Shown here one piece after another: positions 61,215 through 64,000 of a DNA stretch of 64,000 nt. Each line of letters begins with the position of its first letter. Within the stretch, counting starts at the first letter, position 1. The notes below the pieces were generated by a model. The model was not told the DNA's origin and made no database searches. It was given only the letters and a program-made list of their open reading frames with translations. The translations under genes and the position numbers were made by a program. The DNA is from Nocardioides sp. 1609 (lineage in GTDB: Bacteria; Actinomycetota; Actinomycetes; Propionibacteriales; Nocardioidaceae), in the NCBI RefSeq assembly GCF_004522105.1, contig NZ_SPUJ01000007.1:124001-188000 (forward strand). Direction: 5' to 3'.

Positions 61215-61570
61215 TGGCCAGCTACGCCGTCAACCAGGCCGGGGTGGACCGGGCACGCGAGCTGATCCGGGCCCGCCAGTACGTCCTCGACAGCGACTGG
61301 GGCGACGTCCAACCGGACGCGGCGGCGGAGAACGCCTACCTCGAGCGCCACTCGTGGGAGGAGTACGCCGCCTGGCACCTCGGACTCACCGAGGGCGCGA
61401 GCGACGCCACCAAGCCGCGCTACGCGTTCGTGCACGGCGACCTGCGCCGGGTGCACCGCTCCGGCCTCATCGCCTGCGTCTACCGGGCCTCGGAGTGGCG
61501 GCACAAGCAGGTCGAGCTGGCCGCCCACGACCTGCTCCAGGAGCTCGACGGCGTCGCCGGCATCGGCTGA
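61214..61570 (+). CDS. Conserved actinobacterial protein of unknown function
   Basis: A 118-residue soluble protein. It opens ASYAVNQAGVDRARELIRARQYVL and has HSWEEYAAWHLGLTEGASD and YAFVHGDLRRVHRSGLIA blocks. I recall close relatives in many streptomycetes and nocardioforms, always annotated as hypothetical; that is memory, not a search. His and Asp residues in the HGDLRRVHR stretch might bind a ligand. It overlaps the preceding stop by one base, so it is co-translated with the isomerase-fold gene. Confidence 0.75.
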   Translation: MASYAVNQAGVDRARELIRARQYVLDSDWGDVQPDAAAENAYLERHSWEEYAAWHLGLTEGASDATKPRYAFVHGDLRRVHRSGLIACVYRASEWRHKQVELAAHDLLQELDGVAGIG

Positions 61571-61658
61571 CCCCACCACCGGAGGCTGGGCAGCGAACCC
61601 CGGCGAGCGCCGACGAAGCCGCCGGCCCCGCGATGGCCTCGGTGGGCCGGTCAGTCTC

Positions 61659-61698
61659 GACACGACCGCGGGCTCGCTGCGCTCCCCTGCGTCGTGTC
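61659..61698. repeat. REP-like hairpin GACACGAC/GTCGTGTC
   Basis: Perfect 8-bp arms (61659-61666 and 61691-61698) flank a GC-rich interior (GGCTCGCTGCGCTC) that adds a few weaker pairs. The sequence type recalls repetitive extragenic palindromes of Nocardioides-like genomes. Its right arm overlaps the DUF427 stop. It may serve as a bidirectional terminator. Confidence 0.45.
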
Positions 61699-62206
61699 AC
61701 CACCCCCAGGAGCCGGGCGAACCCTTGAACGGACCGACGACGCGCGAGGTGATCCAGCCGCCGTAGAAGCCGCCGTCCTGGGGCTCGACGACCTCGCCGT
61801 CAATGAGGCACCGGTCGACCTGCCCGGGCATGACCGCGACCGCGTCCACCAGGTCGGCGAACCGCGCCGTCGGCGTCGGGTAGGTCCAGGCGGCCCGCGG
61901 GGCGACGACGTCCCCGGAGACGAGGTCGAAGTAGGACGCCTCTCCCTTCCACTCGCACATCGAGCTCCCGGCGACCGGGCGCAGGACGCCGTCCGCGAAC
62001 GCCGTGCGCGGCAGGTAGTACGTCGGTGGGTGGCTGGTCTCCAGCACCCGCCACGAGCGGGTGGTCGCGGCGACCACGACACCGCCGAGGACCACCTCGA
62101 CGGACTCGGTCGAGACCTCCAGGGCCGGTGGGCGCGGGTAGTCCCAGCAGGACTCCTGGCCCGGGCCGGGCTTGACGCGCTTCGAGGGGGGCGGGTGCGG
62201 GGTCAC
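61697..62206 (-). CDS. DUF427 domain protein
   Basis: A 169-residue beta-rich protein. Family blocks seen are VVLGGVVVAATTRSWRVLETSHPPTYY with LPR after it, CEWKGEASYFDL and AAWTYPTP. The function of DUF427 is unknown. GTG 62206 is chosen because CAGGCT (62213-62218) is 6 nt upstream and a GGAGGG overlaps the gap. An N-terminal basic tail (PHPPPSKRVKPGPGQES) precedes the domain. It is an isolated gene. Confidence 0.88.
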   Translation of the reverse strand: MTPHPPPSKRVKPGPGQESCWDYPRPPALEVSTESVEVVLGGVVVAATTRSWRVLETSHPPTYYLPRTAFADGVLRPVAGSSMCEWKGEASYFDLVSGDVVAPRAAWTYPTPTARFADLVDAVAVMPGQVDRCLIDGEVVEPQDGGFYGGWITSRVVGPFKGSPGSWGW

Positions 62207-62244
62207 CCCTCCAGCCTGGCACCGCGGTGGTCGCGCGGGCCGGG

Positions 62245-62526
62245 CTACCGCGCGGCGATCCCGTCGAGGCGCAGCACGGTCGACCCGTCGCGGTGCGGGC
62301 CCGTCGTGCCGACGTGCTTGCCGTCGATCTCGGGACCGTTCTTGATCACGTGCACCAGCGCCATCCCGTGCCCCCGCCCCAGCCCGAGGTCCTCGGCGAG
62401 CCAGGCGAGGATCTCGCCTGCTTTCGTGTCCGCCCCGAAGCCACGGGCACGGGCGAGGTCGACGAGCTCCTGCGGGGTGCGGCCGGTCTTCCTCTCGGCG
62501 CCGTCGAGGTAGGCCTGGAACGACAT
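62245..62526 (-). CDS. DUF4287 domain protein
   Basis: A 93-residue small protein with the DUF4287 helical block (SFQAYLDGAERKTGRTPQEL, then ADTKAGEILAWLAEDLGLGRGHGMALVHVIKNG). The function is unknown; relatives are often fused to or located near DUF5655 domains. A strong AGGAGGAG ribosome-binding site lies 6-7 nt before the ATG. The gene stands alone between DUF427 and the gamma-carbonic anhydrase-like gene. Confidence 0.88.
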   Translation of the reverse strand: MSFQAYLDGAERKTGRTPQELVDLARARGFGADTKAGEILAWLAEDLGLGRGHGMALVHVIKNGPEIDGKHVGTTGPHRDGSTVLRLDGIAAR

Positions 62527-62604
62527 GGGTGCTCCTCCTGCGGTCGGTGTGAGACATCTGACTCCACGGCGCGGGAGGAATCATCGATCGTCTAGCGTGC
62601 TCCG

Positions 62605-63135
62605 GTGAACCTGTTCGAGTTCGAGGGCAGACGGCCCACCGTGCACCCCGAGGCCTTCGTCGCGCCGACCGCCACCCTGATCGGCGACGTGACCGTGGAG
62701 CGGGGTGCGAGCATCTGGTACGGCGCCGTGCTGCGGGCCGACATCTGCGCGATCGTCATCCGGGAGGGGTCGAACGTGCAGGACAACTCCGTGCTCCACG
62801 CCCAGCCCGACACCACCCTGACCGTCGGCCCCGACGCCACCATCGGGCACGGGTGCGTCGTGCACTGCGCCGAGGTCGGCGCGAAGGCGCTGGTCGGCAA
62901 CGGCAGCACGCTCCTCGACGGCGCCACCATCGGGGCCGGCACGCTGGTCGCCGCCGGCTCCGTCGTCACCCCCGGCACCGCCATCCCCGCCGGCGTGGTG
63001 GCCGCCGGGATCCCGTGCCGGGTGACGAAGCCGATCACCGGGACCTCCTCGGAGTTCTGGGTCGAGATGAACCCGCCGTACTACCGCGAGCTCGCCCAGC
63101 GGCACGCCGCGGGAGCACCGCGGGTGGGCGAGTGA
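62605..63135 (+). CDS. Gamma-carbonic anhydrase-like hexapeptide protein
   Basis: A 176-residue left-handed beta-helix protein. Hexapeptide repeats run through residues 15-150 (for example LIGDVTVERGASIWYGAVLRAD). The three expected zinc ligands are His in NSVLHA and two in TIGHGCVVHC. It resembles YrdA/PaaY-type proteins and archaeal Cam, so CO2 hydration is possible but not certain. GTG 62605 lies 6 nt after TAGCGT (62593-62598). It forms trimers in the family. The MFS gene begins 28 nt after its stop. Confidence 0.9.
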   Translation: MNLFEFEGRRPTVHPEAFVAPTATLIGDVTVERGASIWYGAVLRADICAIVIREGSNVQDNSVLHAQPDTTLTVGPDATIGHGCVVHCAEVGAKALVGNGSTLLDGATIGAGTLVAAGSVVTPGTAIPAGVVAAGIPCRVTKPITGTSSEFWVEMNPPYYRELAQRHAAGAPRVGE

Positions 63136-63163
63136 GCCGCGACGGGCTCGACCCCGACCGCCG

Positions 63164-64000
63164 GTGAGCCGCCTCCGGAGCCTGGTCGCCGACACCCGCC
63201 CCCTCGAGAACGCCCACTTCCGGCGGCTGTGGCGCGCCAACATCATCACCGTCGTCGGCGCCCAGCTGACGGTCGTGGCGGTGCCGGCCCAGATCTACGC
63301 CGACACCGGCTCCTCGGCGTACGTCGGGCTGACCGGCGTCTTCGGCCTGGTGCCCCTCGTCGTGTTCGGGCTCTGGGGCGGCGCGCTGGCCGACGTCTTC
63401 GACCGCCGCACGATCCTGGTCTGCACGACGCTCGGGCTGATCGTGACCAGCGGGCTGTTCTGGGTGCAGTCGGCGCTCGGCAACACCAACGTCTGGGTGC
63501 TGCTGTGCCTGTTCGCGGTGCAGCAGGCGTTCTTCGGGGTCAATCAGCCGACCCGCAGCGCGGTGCTCCCGCGCCTCGTCCCGCTCGAGCAGCTCCCGGC
63601 GGCGAACGCGCTCAACTCCACGGTCTTCATGGCCGGCGGCATCGCCGGTCCGCTGGTCGCCGGCGCGCTGATCCCTGTCTTCGGGCTCCAGTGGCTCTAC
63701 CTGATCGACACCGTCACCCTGCTCGCGACGCTGTCCGCCGTCGTCCGGCTGCCGTCGATGACGGTCGAGCGGGGTGCGGGGGTGGTCGCGAAGGCACCCG
63801 GGCTGCGCTCCGTCATCGCGGGGTTCACCTACCTGCGCGGCCACCCGGTGCTGCTGATGTCGTTCCTGGTCGACATCATCGCGATGGTCTTCGGGATGCC
63901 GCGCGCGCTGTTCCCGGAGATCGCCCACGAGACCTTCCGCGGTCCCGAGGAGGGCGGCATCGCGTTCGCGCTGCTCTTCGCCGCGATCCCGGCCGGCGCC
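63164..64000 (+). CDS. MFS transporter (partial, runs off the window)
   Basis: The first 279 residues of an open frame that continues past the window end. The start is GTG 63164. The sequence has alternating hydrophobic helices: IITVVGAQLTVVAVPAQIYA, VGLTGVFGLVPLVVFGLWGG, TILVCTTLGLIVTSGLFWVQ and so on. The cytoplasmic motif GGALADVFDRRTIL is the MFS motif A. It resembles EntS-type exporters of siderophores or drugs. Possibly co-transcribed with the gamma-carbonic anhydrase-like gene. Minus-strand open frames here are antisense shadows. Confidence 0.88.
   Translation, partial: MSRLRSLVADTRPLENAHFRRLWRANIITVVGAQLTVVAVPAQIYADTGSSAYVGLTGVFGLVPLVVFGLWGGALADVFDRRTILVCTTLGLIVTSGLFWVQSALGNTNVWVLLCLFAVQQAFFGVNQPTRSAVLPRLVPLEQLPAANALNSTVFMAGGIAGPLVAGALIPVFGLQWLYLIDTVTLLATLSAVVRLPSMTVERGAGVVAKAPGLRSVIAGFTYLRGHPVLLMSFLVDIIAMVFGMPRALFPEIAHETFRGPEEGGIAFALLFAAIPAGA

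Noticed and set aside
63035..63928. A 297-codon minus-strand open frame at the right edge
   Set aside because: It is antisense to the MFS transporter, whose membrane helices and motif A are clear on the plus strand.

Overview
The window reads as a chromosome segment of a high-GC actinomycete, most likely a Nocardioides-like member of the Propionibacteriales. The basis is very strong G/C bias at third codon positions, many GTG starts, overlapping ATGA/GTGA gene junctions, many apparently leaderless genes, and family content typical of that group: mycothiol-type isomerase folds, SigG-like and ECF42 sigma factors, a 13E12-type DUF222/HNH protein, a LAL-type LuxR regulator and PadR/DUF1707. No rRNA, tRNA, CRISPR array or intact prophage was seen. 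The species call is inference.

Layout. 0-8.7 kb: CsbD stress protein, Baeyer-Villiger-type flavoprotein, a polar amino-acid ABC importer operon, an alpha-methylacyl-CoA racemase, a HIT hydrolase with a PatB-type C-S lyase, and UDP-glucose dehydrogenase. 8.8-13.9 kb: a four-gene minus-strand operon of three glycosyltransferase-like proteins and a sulfotransferase-like protein, convergent with UDP-glucose dehydrogenase; this suggests a surface glycopolymer. 14-21 kb: GH1 glycosidase, pirin, then a divergent glycerolipid block (DAG-kinase-like and alkyl-DHAP-synthase-like genes against TetR and GlpD) in the same order as Rv2252-Rv2251-Rv2250c-glpD1 of M. tuberculosis. 21-26.5 kb: SigG-type sigma factor with isomerase-fold partner, a LuxR-type regulator, DUF1232, a GH25-like lipoprotein and an aldehyde dehydrogenase. 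26.5-34.6 kb: an orphan small RNA, a secreted M4 protease, a large LAL regulator, a penicillin-binding lipoprotein and a secreted SGNH hydrolase. 34.6-39.9 kb: MerR with a thioredoxin-reductase-like gene, DEAD helicase, YccF, DDAH and a secreted protein. 40-42.4 kb: two nuclease-family genes (DUF222/HNH and GIY-YIG). 42.4-47.9 kb: GlmS, small proteins, YceI, GNAT and a Ser/Thr kinase. 47.9-54.2 kb: exported proteins, including a bacterial lysyl oxidase, and a three-gene operon with a possible type VII secretion substrate. 54.2-64 kb: acyl-CoA dehydrogenase, PadR/DUF1707, M3 peptidase, ECF42 sigma with its DGPF partner, small conserved proteins, a gamma-carbonic anhydrase-like protein and an MFS transporter that runs off the end.

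Regulation. At least 19 genes have a TAnnnT hexamer 6-7 nt before the start codon, which predicts leaderless mRNAs. In three cases the -10 hexamer begins with the TAG stop codon of the upstream gene. Genes with Shine-Dalgarno sequences are mostly secreted or small proteins and the DGPF gene. Transcription ends are marked by long perfect or near-perfect hairpins, mostly without U-tracts; the most striking are at 33605-33671 and 36049-36122.

The best candidates for something undescribed are the 50957-53420 operon, the glycosyltransferase/sulfotransferase cluster, and the orphan small RNA at about 26519-26600.
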